A stretch of DNA of 59,524 nt from Nocardia carnea (GCF_029868855.1 NZ_JARWOV010000307.1:1-59524); one strand, 5' to 3'; positions 9,899 to 19,796 are shown, numbered from the stretch's first letter. Program-made: numbers and translations. The notes: generated by a model from the letters alone, not told the origin.

Positions 9899-10099
9899 TG
9901 CCGTAGGCTCGCCGTGCGGATCACGGGACGGCTCTCGCATAATAGGGCGGTCCAATCGTGATCGGTCTCGTCCGACGGTCCTATGATGTGCCGACACACG
10001 CGCGGCGCCGCAAGGCGGGCCGCCGGGACGAGCACGGCCAAGGGGTGGGTACACCACTCCGACGGCACCGGCACACGGTCGAACAGGAGGTGGAGCGCC

Positions 10100-10567
10100 G
10101 TGCAGGGATTGGTTCTGCAGTTGACCCGTGCCGGGTTCCTCCTGCTGCTGTGGCTGTTCGTGTGGGCAATCCTGCGTACCCTCCGCAGCGATATCTACGC
10201 GGCCTCCGGCATACGGCTCCAGAACCGGGGACCGCGCGGTTCCGCGGTACTGCCGTCGATGCGCCGAGGCCAGAAGGGCGCCAAATATCTTGTGGTGACT
10301 CAAGGTTCTCTTGCCGGTACCCGTATAACCCTGGGTACCCAACCGGTTTTGATCGGCCGTGCGGACGATTCGACGCTGGTCCTTACCGACGATTACGCCT
10401 CAACCCGACATGCCCGGCTGTCCCTACGCGGTGACGACTGGTACGTCGAAGACCTCGGCTCGACCAATGGTACCTACCTCGATCGCGCCAAAGTCACCAC
10501 CGCAGTCCGCGTTCCGCTCGGCACACCTGTCCGGGTCGGCAAGACAGTGATCGAGCTCCGATCGTGA
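10100..10567 (+). CDS. fhaB: FhaB, membrane-anchored FHA protein
   Basis: The 155-residue protein has one membrane helix (residues about 6-28) and a C-terminal FHA domain (about 78-153) with IGRADDST, TRHARL and GSTNGTYLD motifs. Its length equals that of mycobacterial FhaB (FipA), which links PknA signalling to FtsZ/FtsQ in division. GTG 10100 is preferred because AGGAGG lies at 10085-10090; longer in-frame starts from 9983 are Arg/His-rich and unlikely. Its stop overlaps the pstP GTG by four bases (GTGA). Confidence 0.92.
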   Translation: MQGLVLQLTRAGFLLLLWLFVWAILRTLRSDIYAASGIRLQNRGPRGSAVLPSMRRGQKGAKYLVVTQGSLAGTRITLGTQPVLIGRADDSTLVLTDDYASTRHARLSLRGDDWYVEDLGSTNGTYLDRAKVTTAVRVPLGTPVRVGKTVIELRS

Positions 10568-12054
10568 CACTTGTTCTCCGCTACGCAGCGCGCAGCGACC
10601 GCGGCCTGGTCCGCGCAAACAACGAAGATTCCGTCTATGCGGGTGCCCGGCTGTTGGCGCTCGCCGACGGTATGGGCGGGCATGCCGCCGGTGAAGTCGC
10701 GTCACAACTGATGATCGCCGCACTGGCGCATCTGGACGACGACGAGCCCGGCGAAGACCTGCTGGGCAAATTGAACCGGGCCACCCATGCCGGCAATTCC
10801 GCGATCGCCGAACAGGTCGAGGAAGAACCCGAACTGGACGGGATGGGCACCACGCTCACCGCGATCCTGTTCGCGGGCAAAAAGCTCGGCATGGTCCATA
10901 TCGGCGATTCGCGGGCCTATCTGCTGCGCGACGGCGAACTCGCCCAGATCACCCGCGACGACACCTTCGTCCAATCGCTGGTCGACGAGGGCCGGATCAC
11001 CCCGGAACAGGCGCATACCCATCCCCAGCGATCGCTGATCATGCGGGCCCTCACCGGCAACGAGATCGAGCCCACGCTGGTCATGCGGGAGGCGCGCGCC
11101 GGGGACCGCTATCTGCTGTGCTCGGACGGTCTCTCCGATGTGGTGAGCGACGAAACCATCGCCAACACCATGCGCGAAGGCAGTACCGACGAATGCGCCG
11201 ATCGACTCATCGAACTGGCGCTGCGCAGCGGTGGCCCGGACAATGTCACCGTCGTCGTGGCAGATGTGATCGATCTCGACTACGGCCAGAGCCATCCGAT
11301 CGTCGCCGGCGCCGCCTCCGGAGAAGCCGAGGACAACCCGCCGCCGAATACCGCCGCCGGCCGCGCCGCCGCCATGCGACCCCCGGCCGCCGCCCCACGC
11401 CGTACCGCGACCGAGCCCGAGCCGCCGCCGAAGAAATCACACAAACTGCGATGGTTACTGCTCGCGGTGGCGCTGGTGTTCGCCGTCGTCGTCGGGCTGG
11501 TCGTCGGCTACAAGATGATCCGGTCGAACTACTACGTGGGCGCGGACAACGACAGCGTCGTGGTCATGCAGGGCCTGCCGGGGTCGATCCTGGGCTATTC
11601 CATCCATGAGGTGAACCTGGTCGGCTGCGTCACCGCCAAGGGTGAGCTCACCCTCGCCGACAACGGAGCTCCCTTCCCCGCGGGCTGCCTTCCCCTGAAG
11701 GTCAGCGATCTCGAACAGACCGGACGTGATCAGGTCGAGCGCGGCCTGCCGCCGGGCACGCTGGAGAAGGCCCGGGAACAGATGAGCGTCCTGGCCGACC
11801 GCGAATTGCTGCCGGTGTGCAAGAAGAACGGTTCCGCCGCCCAACCCGGCGTTGTGACCACCACTCCGGCACCGCCGGCCACACCGGCTCCGCCCATGCC
11901 CACCGAAGCAGCTCCGCCGGCGCCCGCCACGCAAGCACCCGGCCCCAACGGTGAGAATCCGGCACCGCCGGCGCCGCCGACCACCTCCGCGCCGGCGCCG
12001 ACCACCACCGCTGTGCCCCAGACGCCGGGGGAGAACTGCCGGGTGACGGACTGA
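10564..12054 (+). CDS. pstP: PstP, PP2C-type Ser/Thr protein phosphatase
   Basis: The 496-residue protein has an N-terminal PP2C domain (about 1-240) with RANNEDS, the metal-binding LADGMGGH (D35), GDSRAYL, SDGLSD and GGPDNVTV motifs. A juxtamembrane linker leads to a membrane helix (about 296-318) and a Pro/Thr-rich extracellular domain. PstP is the single phosphatase that reverses PknA/PknB phosphorylation, so it opposes the kinases encoded at the end of this operon. The start is GTG overlapping fhaB; the stop overlaps the rodA ATG. Confidence 0.95.
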   Translation: MTLVLRYAARSDRGLVRANNEDSVYAGARLLALADGMGGHAAGEVASQLMIAALAHLDDDEPGEDLLGKLNRATHAGNSAIAEQVEEEPELDGMGTTLTAILFAGKKLGMVHIGDSRAYLLRDGELAQITRDDTFVQSLVDEGRITPEQAHTHPQRSLIMRALTGNEIEPTLVMREARAGDRYLLCSDGLSDVVSDETIANTMREGSTDECADRLIELALRSGGPDNVTVVVADVIDLDYGQSHPIVAGAASGEAEDNPPPNTAAGRAAAMRPPAAAPRRTATEPEPPPKKSHKLRWLLLAVALVFAVVVGLVVGYKMIRSNYYVGADNDSVVVMQGLPGSILGYSIHEVNLVGCVTAKGELTLADNGAPFPAGCLPLKVSDLEQTGRDQVERGLPPGTLEKAREQMSVLADRELLPVCKKNGSAAQPGVVTTTPAPPATPAPPMPTEAAPPAPATQAPGPNGENPAPPAPPTTSAPAPTTTAVPQTPGENCRVTD

Positions 12055-13532
12055 TGTCCGCACCGGCAGCACCGTCCGCCGGGGCTTTCCCGAGTCCCCC
12101 GGGCGGTTTCGCGGCAACGCCGCCACCGACGTCGCGGCGCAATACCGAGCTCCTACTGCTCGGTTTCGCCGCGTTCATCACCACGGCGGCGTTGTTTCTG
12201 GTGGAAGCCAGCCAGGAACAGTCCCTGACGTGGGATATCGCGAAGTACGGACTGGCGTATCTGGGGCTTTTCGCCGTCGCGCACCTGGCAGTACGACGAT
12301 TCGCGCCCTACACCGACCCGCTGCTGCTGCCGATCGTGGCGCTGCTCAACGGACTCGGCCTGGTGCTCATCCACCGGCTGGACCTCGCCGACCAGCAGAC
12401 CGCCGCCTACAACTCCTGGGATATCCCCTCACCCGACGCGAATTCGCAGATTCTGTGGACCGCACTGGGGATCATGCTGTTCGTGGGAATCCTGGTGGTG
12501 TTGCGCGATTACCGGACCCTGGCCAAATACTCCTACACGCTCGGACTCGTGGGATTGGTCGCGCTGGCGATTCCGGCACTGCTGCCCAGTTCGTTCTCCG
12601 AGGTCAACGGCGCCAAGATTTGGATCCGGCTGCCCGGTGTGAGCCTGCAACCCGGTGAGTTCGCAAAGATCCTGCTGATCATCTTCTTCGCCTCGGTTCT
12701 CGTCTCCAAACGGGAACTCTTCACCGCGGCCGGCCGGCATTTCCTCGGGATGGAGTTTCCGCGGGCCCGGGACCTGGGCCCGATCCTCGCCGTCTGGATC
12801 GTCTGTATCGGCGTACTGGTCTTCGAGAAGGATCTCGGGACCTCACTGCTCATTTTCGGCACCGTGCTGGTGATGCTCTACATCGCCACCGAGCGGGTGG
12901 GCTGGCTGCTGATCGGCGGCGGCCTGCTCATGGTCGGATTCTTCTTCGCCTACCAGATGTTCGGGCATGTCCGGGTCCGGGTGGAGACCTGGCTGCACCC
13001 CTTCGAGGACTACAACAACACCGGTTACCAGATCGTGCAGTCACTGTTCGGCCTGGCCACGGGCGGGCTGGCGGGTACCGGTCTGGGCAGCGGCCGGCCG
13101 TCGCAGGTGCCGTTCGCGAAAACCGATTTCGTCGTCACCACCATCGGCGAGGAACTCGGGCTCATCGGCCTGACCGCCGTACTGCTCCTGTTCCTGATGC
13201 TCATCCTGCGCGGAATGCGGACCGCCCTGGCAATCCGCGACAGCTTCGGAAAACTGCTCGCGGCCGGGCTGGCGTTCACCCTCGCCATCCAGATCTTCGT
13301 GGTCGTCGGCGGAGTGACGAAACTGATCCCGCTCACCGGTCTCACCACGCCGTTCGTTTCCTACGGCGGTTCCTCCCTGCTCGCGAACTATATTCTCCTG
13401 GCCCTGCTCATCAAGATCTCCGACGCGGCGCGCGCACCCGCCCCGGCCAGGCGCCGAGAGCCGGCGCCCGCACCGCTGGCGGAGGCGCAGACGGTGATGG
13501 TGTCACGACGGCAAGGGGGTCAGCAGCGATGA
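12054..13532 (+). CDS. rodA: RodA/FtsW-type SEDS glycosyltransferase
   Basis: The 492-residue protein contains about ten to twelve membrane helices and SEDS-family motifs: EVNGAKIWIRLPG, QPGEFAKI, VFEKDLGTSLLIF and TPFVSYGGSSLLANY. SEDS proteins polymerise glycan strands from lipid II and work with a partner class B penicillin-binding protein, here the adjacent pbpA. The ATG overlaps the pstP stop (TGATG) and the gene's own TGA overlaps the pbpA ATG. In mycobacteria RodA sustains polar elongation. Confidence 0.94.
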   Translation: MSAPAAPSAGAFPSPPGGFAATPPPTSRRNTELLLLGFAAFITTAALFLVEASQEQSLTWDIAKYGLAYLGLFAVAHLAVRRFAPYTDPLLLPIVALLNGLGLVLIHRLDLADQQTAAYNSWDIPSPDANSQILWTALGIMLFVGILVVLRDYRTLAKYSYTLGLVGLVALAIPALLPSSFSEVNGAKIWIRLPGVSLQPGEFAKILLIIFFASVLVSKRELFTAAGRHFLGMEFPRARDLGPILAVWIVCIGVLVFEKDLGTSLLIFGTVLVMLYIATERVGWLLIGGGLLMVGFFFAYQMFGHVRVRVETWLHPFEDYNNTGYQIVQSLFGLATGGLAGTGLGSGRPSQVPFAKTDFVVTTIGEELGLIGLTAVLLLFLMLILRGMRTALAIRDSFGKLLAAGLAFTLAIQIFVVVGGVTKLIPLTGLTTPFVSYGGSSLLANYILLALLIKISDAARAPAPARRREPAPAPLAEAQTVMVSRRQGGQQR

Positions 13533-14995
13533 ACACACCGTTACGCCGAGTGGCCATGGCGGTCATGGCGATGATCGTGGCCCTGCTGCTCAATGCCACG
13601 TACATCCAGGTGATCAAGGCCGACGACTACCGCGCCGATCCACGCAACTCCCGGGTGCTGCTCGACGAATACTCCCGGCAGCGCGGGCAGATCTCCGCGG
13701 GCGGCGCCGTACTCGCCAGTTCCGTCGAAACCGACGACCGATACAAGTATTTGCGCGTCTACCCCACCGATCCGGCCGCCTTCGCGCCGGTCACCGGCTT
13801 CTATTCGATGCAGTACGGCAGCACCGGCCTCGAACGGGCGGAGGATCCGGTCCTCAACGGTTCGGATGCGCAACTGTTCGGCAGCCGGCTGGTCGATCTG
13901 GTCTCCGGGCGTGACCCCCGCGGCGGCAATGTCGTCACCACCATCGACCCGATGATGCAGCAGGTGGCCTACAACGAACTCACCAGCAAGGGCTACACCG
14001 GCTCGGTTGTGGCCATCGAACCCAGTACGGGCAAGATTCTGACCATGGTGTCCACGCCCAGCTACGACCCGAACCTGCTGTCCGGGCACGACGGCGCCCA
14101 GGGCACCCAGGCCTGGGAGAGTCTCAGCGCCGACGAGAACCAGCCGATGCTCAACCGGGCGATCTCGCAGACCTACCCGCCGGGATCCACCTTCAAGGTC
14201 GTGGTTACCGCGGCCGCGCTGTCGAACGGGGTCGCCAACCCGCAGTCCCAGTTCACCGCGGCGCCGAACATCACCCTGCCCGGAACCAGTACCACCCTGG
14301 AGAACTACAACGGCACCAACTGCGGTTCCGGTGCCACCGCGACCCTGCACGAGGCGTTCCGCCGGTCCTGCAACACCGCGTTCGTCGAACTCGGTGTGGA
14401 TGTCGGCGCGGCGGCGTTGGAAGACGAGGCGGCCGCGTTCGGTATCGGCCCGCATCGCGGGATCCCGATGCCGGTCGCCGAGAGCACCATCGGCAATATC
14501 CCCGACGACGCGGCGCTGGCGCAGAGCAGTATCGGCCAGCGTGATGTGGCGCTCACACCACTCGACAATGCCGTGATCGCGGCTACGGTGGCCAACGGCG
14601 GCGTGCGGATGGAACCGTATCTGGTCGACCAATTGCAGAACCCGGACCTGAGTGAGCTGTCCACCACCGAACCGGTGTCCGTGGGGCAGGCCGTGAGCGC
14701 CGATGTAGCGTCTACGCTGACCGATCTGATGGTCGCCTCCGAGGAGAACACCGCGGGTAGCGGCGGGTCGGCTTATCGGATCGCTTCCAAGACCGGCACT
14801 GCCGAACACGGCGCCGATCCACGCAACACACCACCGCACGCCTGGTATATAGCGTTCGCGCCGGCCGAGAACCCGAAGATCGCCATCGCGGTCATCGTGG
14901 AGAACGGCGGCGACCGCGCGCTGGCGGCAACCGGTGGGTCGGTCGCCGCGCCGGTTGCCCGCGCGGTATTGGACGCCGGTCTGCGAGGTCGCTGA
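13529..14995 (+). CDS. pbpA: PbpA, class B penicillin-binding protein (transpeptidase)
   Basis: The 488-residue protein has an N-terminal membrane anchor (about 8-25), a dimerisation region, and a transpeptidase domain with the three active-site motifs: STFK (S220-K223), SCN (S280-N282) and KTGT (K421-T424). It cross-links peptidoglycan at the periplasmic face and partners with the upstream RodA. In M. tuberculosis PbpA is phosphorylated by PknB. The ATG overlaps the rodA stop by four bases. The stop lies 37 bases before the pknA start. Confidence 0.94.
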   Translation: MNTPLRRVAMAVMAMIVALLLNATYIQVIKADDYRADPRNSRVLLDEYSRQRGQISAGGAVLASSVETDDRYKYLRVYPTDPAAFAPVTGFYSMQYGSTGLERAEDPVLNGSDAQLFGSRLVDLVSGRDPRGGNVVTTIDPMMQQVAYNELTSKGYTGSVVAIEPSTGKILTMVSTPSYDPNLLSGHDGAQGTQAWESLSADENQPMLNRAISQTYPPGSTFKVVVTAAALSNGVANPQSQFTAAPNITLPGTSTTLENYNGTNCGSGATATLHEAFRRSCNTAFVELGVDVGAAALEDEAAAFGIGPHRGIPMPVAESTIGNIPDDAALAQSSIGQRDVALTPLDNAVIAATVANGGVRMEPYLVDQLQNPDLSELSTTEPVSVGQAVSADVASTLTDLMVASEENTAGSGGSAYRIASKTGTAEHGADPRNTPPHAWYIAFAPAENPKIAIAVIVENGGDRALAATGGSVAAPVARAVLDAGLRGR

Positions 14996-15032
14996 ACGAG
15001 ATGGATATGCGAGTGAATCTGCGGGGAACCCG

Positions 15033-16538
15033 ATGCTGACAAACGGCGCGATGATCGCGGACCGCTACCGGCTGCAGCGCCTGATCGCCACCGGTGGGAT
15101 GGGTCAGGTCTGGGAAGCCCTGGACACCCGGCTCGATCGCCGGGTGGCGGTGAAGGTGCTCAAATCGGAGTTCTCCGCCGATCCCACGTTCCGGCACCGG
15201 TTCCGCACCGAGGCCAAGACCACCGCGCAGCTCAACCATCCCGGTATCGCCGGAATCTACGACTACGGCGAAACCTACGATCCGCAGGGCGGGGAAACCG
15301 CCTACCTGGTGATGGAGCTGGTGCAGGGCGAACCGCTCAACACCGTACTGAACCGGCTCGGCCGGTTGTCGGTCGTACAGGGTCTGGATCTGCTGGAGCA
15401 GACCGGCCGTGCCCTGCAGGTCGCGCATCGGGCCGGTGTGGTGCACCGCGACGTGAAACCGGGAAATATCCTGGTCACTCCCACCGGGCAGGTGAAGATC
15501 ACCGATTTCGGTATCGCGAAGGCGGTCGATGCCTCGCCGGTCACCAAAACCGGGATGGTGATGGGCACCGCCCAGTACATCGCGCCGGAACAGGCGGTCG
15601 GTGAGGACGCCACGGCGGCCAGCGACGTGTACTCGCTGGGTGTGGTCGGCTACGAGGCGCTTGCCGGTCAACGCCCCTTCACCGGTGACGGCGCCCTCAC
15701 CGTCGCGATGAAACATGTGCGCGATGTACCGCCGCCGATGCCGACCGACCTCCCGCCGAATGTGCGCGAACTCGTCGAGGTGACCCTGGCCAAGGACCCG
15801 AACCAGCGTTACAGCGACGGCGGCGAATTCGCCGAGGCCGTCGCGGCGGTGCGGTCGGGCCGGCGGCCACCTCCACCCCGCAATCTGGCCGCGGCCGGTC
15901 CCACCAGCCTCATCCCGGCGCCGCAGCCGGGTTACGACGATCCGGCGACCGTTCGCTACACCACTCCGGCCACCGCCATGGCCGGACCGGCAACGGTAAT
16001 GGACCATCACGGCGCACACGAGGTCGATCCGGCCGAATACCGCGACGATGCCGGTGGTGGCGGAGGTCTGGGGAAAAACCAGAAGTGGATGATCGCGCTG
16101 GGTATCGGTGCGCTGCTGCTCGGTGGGGCGGTGCTGTGGCTGCTCTTCGGCGGCGATACCAATCCTGCGGGCACCCCGACCGAGACCTCGTCGACGGTCC
16201 CGACCACGCGGCCGGCGCCGCCGCCGGTGACCACCACCTACGAGGTCACCGAACCGCCGGTCTGGACTCCGACACAGGAATACACCACCACCCAGCCCCC
16301 GGCGACCACAACCACCCAGCCGCCTGCGCCGACCACCACGACGACGCAGCCGCCGACCACCACCACCGAGACCACCACCGCCCCGCCGACCACCACGGAA
16401 TCGACGGGCAGCGAGGAAACGGCCACCACTACGCGGCCTTTCCCGGTACCGGACATCGAACTGCCGGAGATCGGCAACCGCTCCCGTGACGACGACAGCT
16501 CTCCCGACGTGCCGAGCCACCATCAAGGACAGCCATGA
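15033..16538 (+). CDS. pknA: PknA, transmembrane Ser/Thr protein kinase
   Basis: The 501-residue protein has a kinase domain (about 10-275): ATGGMGQV glycine loop, catalytic lysine K41, HRD at 138-140, DFG at 158-160, and activation-loop threonines T171/T173. A Pro-rich juxtamembrane segment, one membrane helix (about 350-372) and a Thr/Pro-rich external tail without PASTA repeats follow. PknA controls cell shape and division. ATG 15033 gives an N terminus like the M. tuberculosis protein; longer in-frame readings extend into pbpA. The stop overlaps the pknB ATG. Confidence 0.94.
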   Translation: MLTNGAMIADRYRLQRLIATGGMGQVWEALDTRLDRRVAVKVLKSEFSADPTFRHRFRTEAKTTAQLNHPGIAGIYDYGETYDPQGGETAYLVMELVQGEPLNTVLNRLGRLSVVQGLDLLEQTGRALQVAHRAGVVHRDVKPGNILVTPTGQVKITDFGIAKAVDASPVTKTGMVMGTAQYIAPEQAVGEDATAASDVYSLGVVGYEALAGQRPFTGDGALTVAMKHVRDVPPPMPTDLPPNVRELVEVTLAKDPNQRYSDGGEFAEAVAAVRSGRRPPPPRNLAAAGPTSLIPAPQPGYDDPATVRYTTPATAMAGPATVMDHHGAHEVDPAEYRDDAGGGGGLGKNQKWMIALGIGALLLGGAVLWLLFGGDTNPAGTPTETSSTVPTTRPAPPPVTTTYEVTEPPVWTPTQEYTTTQPPATTTTQPPAPTTTTTQPPTTTTETTTAPPTTTESTGSEETATTTRPFPVPDIELPEIGNRSRDDDSSPDVPSHHQGQP

Positions 16539-18442
16539 CGACCCCGAAGAATCTCTCCTCTCGCTACGAGCTGGGCGAGATCATCGGATTCGGTGGGATG
16601 TCCGAGGTCCACCGGGCACGCGACCTCCGGCTCAACCGCGATGTCGCGATCAAGGTGCTGCGGGCCGATCTGGCGCGCGACCCCACGTTCTACCTGCGTT
16701 TCAAACGTGAAGCCCAGAACGCGGCCGCTCTGAACCATCCCGCGATCGTGGCGGTGTACGACACCGGTGAGGCCGAGGTGGACGGCGGGCCGCTGCCGTT
16801 CATCGTGATGGAGTACGTGGACGGCGATACGTTGCGCGATATCGTGCGCAACGAGGGCCCCGTGCCGCCGCGCCGGGCGATGGAAGTCATCGCCGATGTA
16901 TGCGCGGCGCTCGATTTCAGCCATCAGGCCGGGATTGTGCACCGGGATATGAAGCCGGCCAACATCATGATCAATCGCGCGGGCGCGGTGAAGGTGATGG
17001 ATTTCGGTATCGCGCGGGCGATCGCCGACGCCGCCAACCCGATGACCGCGACCGCGGCGGTGATCGGCACCGCCCAGTATCTGTCGCCGGAGCAGGCCCG
17101 CGGCGAAACCGTGGATGCGCGGTCGGACGTCTATTCGGTCGGTTGCGTCCTGTTCGAAATCCTCACCGGGGAGCCGCCGTTCACCGGTGATTCCCCGGTT
17201 GCGGTCGCCTATCAGCATGTGCGCGAGGATCCGCGGCTGCCTTCGCTGGTACACGACGGTGTACCGCGGGAGCTGGATTCCGTGGTGCTCGAGGCCATGG
17301 CCAAGAATCCGGCGAACCGTTATCAGAGCGCGGCAGAGATGCGCGCCGATCTGATCCGGGTGCTGGGCGGCCAGAAGCCCGGGGCGCCGATGGTGATGAC
17401 CGACGAGGACCGCACCACCATGCTGGGCCCGGCGGACCCCTCGGCGCGCGGCTATCACCGCTTGGACGACGACGATATCGACGACGACTACGGCGACGGA
17501 TCCGGTGGTAATCGCCGCCGTGCCTATATCGCCGCCGGCGTGGTGGCCGTGGTGGCCGTGGCCTTCGGTCTCTTCTGGATGCTGCTCGGCCCCGGTAGCC
17601 GCCCGGATCAGGTCGCGGTACCGGATCTGTCGAACCTCTCGGCCAGTGAAGCGGAGACGAAACTGGATTCGCTCGGCTTCGATGTCGCTATCCAGGAGAA
17701 GCCGGACGGCCGGATCAGTGCCGGGAACGTCATCGCGACCCAACCGCTCGGCGGATCCCGGGCCGATGAGGGCAGCACGATCACCATGCAGGTCTCCACC
17801 GGCCCGCAGCAGGTGCCGATCCCCCAGGTCGTCGGGCTGAGCCAGCAGGAAGCCACGCAGGAGCTCACCAATGCCGGGCTGCAGGTCCATCCGGACGTGA
17901 AGCGCGGACCTTCCAGTCCCGAGGACAAGGACAAGGTGATCGCCCAGGACCCGTCCCCGGGGTTCGAACTGGACGCGGGTAGTCAGGTCACCCTGACCCT
18001 CGGTTCCGGACCGGAGCAGGTGTTCGTACCTGATGTCGTCGGCCAGTTGATCGACCGTGCCCAGCCGAATCTGGAGGGCGCAGGGTTCAAGATCGAGATC
18101 CGCGAGGTGCAGTCCGCGCGGCCACGCGGCGAGGTGCTCTCCACCAGCCCGGCCGGCGGTTCGAACGCCGACAAAGGATCGACGATCACCGTGCAGGTAG
18201 CGCAGAGCGATCGGATCGCCATGCCGAACCTCGTCGGTCTCACCGCGGGTGAGGTCGTGGACACGCTCCGAGAAAGTGGCTGGCAGGGCAGCGTCAATCA
18301 GGTGCGCCAGATCACCCAGATCACGCTGAACTCCGATCAGGCCGGCAAGGTGCTCAGCCAGCAGCCGTCCGCCGGTACCACCGTGCCCTCGTCGACGACG
18401 GTCACCGTCAACACGGGTGTCCTACCGCTCGGCCCACCCTGA
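16535..18442 (+). CDS. pknB: PknB, PASTA-domain Ser/Thr protein kinase
   Basis: The 635-residue kinase has K40, D138 in HRD, DFG at 156-158 and activation-loop T171/T173, the same numbering as M. tuberculosis PknB. A membrane helix lies near 329-352, followed by four PASTA repeats (about 356-627) that bind muropeptides or lipid II outside the cell. PknB is essential in mycobacteria and phosphorylates CwlM, FhaA, PbpA and MurJ; genes for the first three lie in this window. The ATG overlaps the pknA stop. A strong terminator at 18477-18509 closes the operon. Confidence 0.95.
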   Translation: MTTPKNLSSRYELGEIIGFGGMSEVHRARDLRLNRDVAIKVLRADLARDPTFYLRFKREAQNAAALNHPAIVAVYDTGEAEVDGGPLPFIVMEYVDGDTLRDIVRNEGPVPPRRAMEVIADVCAALDFSHQAGIVHRDMKPANIMINRAGAVKVMDFGIARAIADAANPMTATAAVIGTAQYLSPEQARGETVDARSDVYSVGCVLFEILTGEPPFTGDSPVAVAYQHVREDPRLPSLVHDGVPRELDSVVLEAMAKNPANRYQSAAEMRADLIRVLGGQKPGAPMVMTDEDRTTMLGPADPSARGYHRLDDDDIDDDYGDGSGGNRRRAYIAAGVVAVVAVAFGLFWMLLGPGSRPDQVAVPDLSNLSASEAETKLDSLGFDVAIQEKPDGRISAGNVIATQPLGGSRADEGSTITMQVSTGPQQVPIPQVVGLSQQEATQELTNAGLQVHPDVKRGPSSPEDKDKVIAQDPSPGFELDAGSQVTLTLGSGPEQVFVPDVVGQLIDRAQPNLEGAGFKIEIREVQSARPRGEVLSTSPAGGSNADKGSTITVQVAQSDRIAMPNLVGLTAGEVVDTLRESGWQGSVNQVRQITQITLNSDQAGKVLSQQPSAGTTVPSSTTVTVNTGVLPLGPP

Positions 18443-18476
18443 TATCTGCCGGTCGGATCCGGATGAACGAATGTCG

Positions 18477-18512
18477 GCAGGCCCCTCACCACTGCGGTGA
18501 GGGGCCTGCGTG
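18477..18512 (+). terminator. terminator of the fhaB-pknB operon
   Basis: A perfect 14-bp stem (18477-18490 with 18496-18509) and a 5-base ACTGC loop lie 35 bases after the pknB stop. No long T tract follows, which is common in high-GC actinobacteria. Confidence 0.8.
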
Positions 18513-18585
18513 CTGCGGGGAAGCGTATGGCGACGGACGTCGCACCCCTGGGCCGAGCAGCCGCGTAATCTTCCAGCGCGCCCGA

Positions 18586-18591
18586 TAGTCT
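18586..18591 (+). promoter_or_regulatory. -10 element, probable leaderless start
   Basis: TAGTCT (TANNNT) ends 6 bases before the ATG at 18598. No ribosome binding site is present, so the transcript probably starts at the A of the ATG. Confidence 0.45.
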
Positions 18592-18597
18592 GCGACG

Positions 18598-18978
18598 ATG
18601 ACCAGCCCAGGTTCGACCGAGGAATCCGAATCGCTGCGACTTGCGCGGCCGTTCCTCGGTCGATCCGTCGACCTCATCATCGACCGGCCCTACGGGAGCC
18701 GCCACCCGACCTGTGGATTCCCCTACCTGGCCAACTACGGCTACGTCCCCGGCACACGCGCGCCCGACGGCGAGGAGCTCGACGCCTACTACCTGGGCTC
18801 TTCCGAACCGATGACCTCGGCACACGGCATCTGCATCGCGATCATCCACCGACTCCACGACGATGACGACAAACTCGTCGTCGTTCCCGACCCCGCCACA
18901 ACTCTCGACGACGCGGCTATCGCCGCAGCCGTCGAGTTCCAGGAGACTGCTGGGCATTACACCGTCATCCGGCACTGA
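18598..18978 (+). CDS. inorganic pyrophosphatase-like protein
   Basis: The 126-residue protein has features of the family I soluble pyrophosphatase: GRSVDLIIDRPYGSRHP, YLANYGYVPGT, and a variant signature DGEELDA (D57-A63). The usual signature is D-x-D-P/E-x-D, so the third position is Glu rather than Asp. It is also short (family 160-175 residues) and lacks the C-terminal basic/Tyr part. It may be a divergent hydrolase of diphosphate or of a related nucleotide-type substrate, or an inactive relative. It appears to be expressed from its own leaderless promoter and is convergent with trpG. Confidence 0.65.
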   Translation: MTSPGSTEESESLRLARPFLGRSVDLIIDRPYGSRHPTCGFPYLANYGYVPGTRAPDGEELDAYYLGSSEPMTSAHGICIAIIHRLHDDDDKLVVVPDPATTLDDAAIAAAVEFQETAGHYTVIRH

Positions 18979-19048
18979 CCCTGCCGTTGCCCTTGACGAG
19001 ACCATAAGGTCACCCCGCAGAAGACTCGGCCAGTGCTAGAAATCGGTC

Positions 19049-19693
19049 TCAGTGGACCGAAAGTCCCGCGACTTCCGCCTCGAGCATCTCCACAAGTCCC
19101 TCGGCGGGCCGCTCGCCACAGACTTCCAGCCAGTTCGCGAGCATCCGGTGACCACCCTGGGTCAGCACCGATTCCGGATGGAACTGCACACCGTGAATCG
19201 GCAGTTCGTGATGCCGCAGCGCCATGACGATGCCGCTCTCGGTACGCCCGATCACATCGAAACCGGCCGGCAAGGTGCTCTCGACAACGGTCAGCGAATG
19301 GTATCGGGTCGCGGTGAACGGATCGGGCAAACCGGCCAGGACACCCGTGCCGATATGGAATACCGAACTGGTCTTACCGTGCAGCAGTTCGGGGGCCCGG
19401 GTCACCGTGGCACCGAAGGCCGCGCCGATCGCCTGGTGGCCGAGGCAGACGCCCAGCAACGGGGTGGAATGCTCCGCGCACGAGCGCACGAGCGCCATGC
19501 TCTTGCCCGCGCGTTCCGGTGTACCGGGGCCGGGGCTGATGAGGATCCCGTCGAAATCGCGGGCAACAGCTTCGGTATCGGCGAGTTCGGGATCGTCGTT
19601 GCGCCAGACAACCGCCTCGACGCCGAGCTGACCCAGGTACTGGACCAGGTTGAACACGAAGCTGTCGTAGTTGTCGACGACCAGAACTCGCAT
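19049..19693 (-). CDS. trpG: aminodeoxychorismate/anthranilate synthase component II (glutamine amidotransferase)
   Basis: The 214-residue class I glutamine amidotransferase begins RVLVVDNYDSFVFNLVQYL and carries the catalytic triad: Cys in GVCLGHQ and His/Glu in VQFHPES. It supplies ammonia from glutamine to a TrpE- or PabB-type partner for anthranilate or aminodeoxychorismate synthesis; the partner is not in this window. ATG 19693 is preferred over the ATG two codons upstream (19699). The gene sits beside pknB and crgA, as in mycobacteria (Rv0013), but the DUF881 gene usually found between trpG and crgA is absent. Confidence 0.92.
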   Translation of the reverse strand: MRVLVVDNYDSFVFNLVQYLGQLGVEAVVWRNDDPELADTEAVARDFDGILISPGPGTPERAGKSMALVRSCAEHSTPLLGVCLGHQAIGAAFGATVTRAPELLHGKTSSVFHIGTGVLAGLPDPFTATRYHSLTVVESTLPAGFDVIGRTESGIVMALRHHELPIHGVQFHPESVLTQGGHRMLANWLEVCGERPAEGLVEMLEAEVAGLSVH

Positions 19694-19796
19694 GCACAAA
19701 GACTACGTGGCCGATCGTGGGATATGGGGACATCCCCCCTGATCACCTGGTGGGATAGCCTTGGAACACGACCTGCACGCTGAACACGAGGACATC

